64,000 nt of DNA, from positions 59,986 through 123,985 of the forward strand of contig NW_025422947.1 in NCBI RefSeq assembly GCF_020497125.1, written 5' to 3'. The DNA is from Mauremys mutica (taxonomy: Eukaryota; Chordata; Testudines; Geoemydidae). This document shows, one piece after another, positions 61,946 to 64,000 of this stretch (within the stretch, counting starts at the first letter, position 1; each line of letters opens with the position of its first letter). The notes under the pieces were generated by a model. The model searched no databases and was not told the DNA's origin. It saw nothing but the letters and a program-made list of their open reading frames with translations. The position numbers and the translations under genes are program-made.

Positions 61946-63880
61946 GAATGGAGATGCGCAAGGTGAGGTCAGAGAAAAGGATGTTGGAGTAACTGAGACA
62001 GGAGAGGATGACTAAGAGCTCTAGCTGCGCGGATGGATAGGACAGGCCAATTGTTAAGGATGTTACGCAAAAAGAAAATGCCAGGTGTAGGCACAGCCTG
62101 GATAGGAGGCCCCAGAGGGAGCTCTGTCACAACGGTATTGCACAGTTATGGGCCTGAGTGACAGGCAGCACAATGGTGCTGTCTGCGGCAGTAGAGAAAG
62201 AAGGTGGGGGGAGGGCTTGGGGGAAATATTAAGAGCTTTGCTTCAGCTGTTGATCTTTAGCTGATGGCTGGACATCACTGAGGAGATGAGAGAGAGAGAG
62301 AGGGGCCGAGATTTCAGTTGCGACAGAAGGAGGCAGGCCAGGAGCAGAGAGGCAGAACTGGGAGTTAGGAGCACAGAGATGGTAGCTGAATGTGTGTGTG
62401 CGGATGAGATTCCCCAGAAATAAGGTGCAGAGGAAGAAAAGAAGAGGCCCAAGGACAGAGCCCCGTGGAACCCAAACAGAAGGCTGGAACGGGGGTCAGC
62501 CGGCTCATTCTAAAGACACTCTAATGCAGCAACTGGAGGAGGAGAAGGATGTGACTCGTCATGGACCTCTTGATGCCACCTGGCAGAGGGCACAGGGTGC
62601 CTAATGTTTTACTGGGATCCCACAGACCAGGTACACGCATATTCGTTCACCCAAAGGTGGCGTGTCAGGTGTCTGTCGAGGAACAAGTTAGGTAGGTCTT
62701 AGGTAGCTCTTAAAAGCTTTGCCAGTCCAGCTCTATTGTTTAAGGCTGTGAAAAAGTGCACACACGCATGCGCACACACGCACCCCATCCAACATGGCTC
62801 TGCTGGCCAAAGCTCAATTACAGACACAGCTATAGCGGCAAAAGCATCCATTTTTTAAAACAGGAAACTAAATGCTCATAAGCTACATTAATGCAGAGTT
62901 AAGGTTGCCCAGTGCTGTCTCCTGCCCTGCACCATATGGACGGTGAGTAAACGTAAACCTCTGCAGACCAGGAAGTGAAAAGTTAATGTAAACTTTCCCC
63001 CAACCCTTAACCCTGTAGCTGGCCAGAACCAGTGAGAATGGTTCTGTGTGGGCCGTGCAAAGGTTAACCAACTGCCACAGGGACTCAGGTATTCAGCTCA
63101 ATGCAGCAGTAACGGGATGAATTCTATGGTCTGTGGTATAAAGGACGTCAGAGTAGATGACCTAATAGTCACATCTGGCCTTAAAATCTATGAACCTATA
63201 ATCGACCCGAGGAAAGACTAAGACTAAGACATTGTCTGTGCTGTGCTCACAGGTGGGAATCCCAGCACCTATCCGCATGCCTCCGGCTGTGTGCACTGGG
63301 CCAGCTGTAGCTGTGACTGGCTGATGGAGGGATGGGTTGGAGCAGCTGGGCAGAGCTGTGCCTGTGCTATGCAGAGAGGTGCATGTGAAACTTGGGGGGC
63401 AATTCTGCCTCATTTCCATGCTGAGTGTTGCAGGTCGGTCAGCAAAGGTGCCCAAGGGCGTGTTCTTGCCATGGGGGTTGTCAGCACCCTGGTGGCGTAT
63501 GTTCGAGTGACCTGTGGGGCTTAGTGAAGGGTAAGTGAAGGCAGTGACTCACAAGGAAAACTCAGGTTGAGGGCGAGGGGGTAGTAACACTGTGCAAGTC
63601 TCAGCTGGCCTGGGTGCAGGAGGTTCAGTACTGGAGAGCAGGCCAGGGGGAGGAAGCTTCTGTTTGCTATGATGGAGTTGAACCCGAATATTATCTTAGC
63701 AAAGAGAAGAACATGTTAGACATTCTGCTGTACTGCTCTGTTCCCAGAGCGCTCTGTAACAGGGGAGGGGAGAGGGCTAGTGTGGGTGTCTCTGGCATGT
63801 TGGGGTGATGCTGAAACAGGGCAGAGCAGAGGTGGCATTGGGGGAGTGGCATGAACCTTAACTCTGCATTTCTCCTTCTA

Positions 63881-64000
<120 letters not shown>

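Overview
This window is vertebrate nuclear DNA, most probably from a turtle. The evidence is KRAB/C2H2 zinc-finger genes with spliced exons and consensus GT/AG sites, abundant CR1 LINE 3' ends, MIR-like SINE cores, vertebrate tRNA relics, a DIRS-type tyrosine-recombinase retrotransposon, several solo LTRs of retroviral type, and DNA-transposon miniatures. The species call rests on recognising repeat types and the local KRAB exon style, not on a search. Nothing prokaryotic is present.

Layout. 0-11 kb: a broken minus-strand zinc-finger exon remnant, an LTR, a CR1 tail carrying a PIF/Harbinger-like miniature, copy A of a recurring CRE-rich promoter-like unit, a candidate E2F-type promoter, a diverged TATAAAAT-bearing tandem array split by a SINE/CR1 insertion, a strong CTCF-like site and G-rich DNA. 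11-26 kb: gene ZNF-1 (plus strand): start exon 11216-11296, KRAB-A exon 11990-12116, two phase-compatible KRAB-B-like exons (15872-15985 and 23915-24028), and a nine-finger exon 24437-25437. Its introns are filled by a solo LTR with a nested MITE and by a decayed 7-kb DIRS element that itself carries a solo LTR. 26-35 kb: a further solo LTR, a well-folded tRNA-Phe gene, a tRNA-Val 5' half and copy B of the CRE unit. 35-48.6 kb: a CpG island with a five-unit GC-box minisatellite, then gene ZNF-2 (plus), whose last fingers are lost to a frameshift. 48.6-53.1 kb: a spacer with decayed tRNAs, a hAT MITE and a Penelope-like tail. 53.1-64 kb: an inverted copy of 37.6-48.6 kb, carrying gene ZNF-3 (minus, eleven fingers, 5' end outside the window).

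How it fits together. ZNF-2 and ZNF-3 are tail-to-tail paralogues in the arms of a palindrome whose arms are about 11 kb long around a 4.5-kb spacer. KRAB zinc-finger proteins usually repress transposable elements through TRIM28. Here ZNF-1 keeps the Trp of the KRAB EEW motif and the two palindrome genes do not. CRE-unit copies C and D lie in the arms and point outward, so any transcripts from them would run antisense into the two zinc-finger genes. Identities were judged by eye and are not computed.
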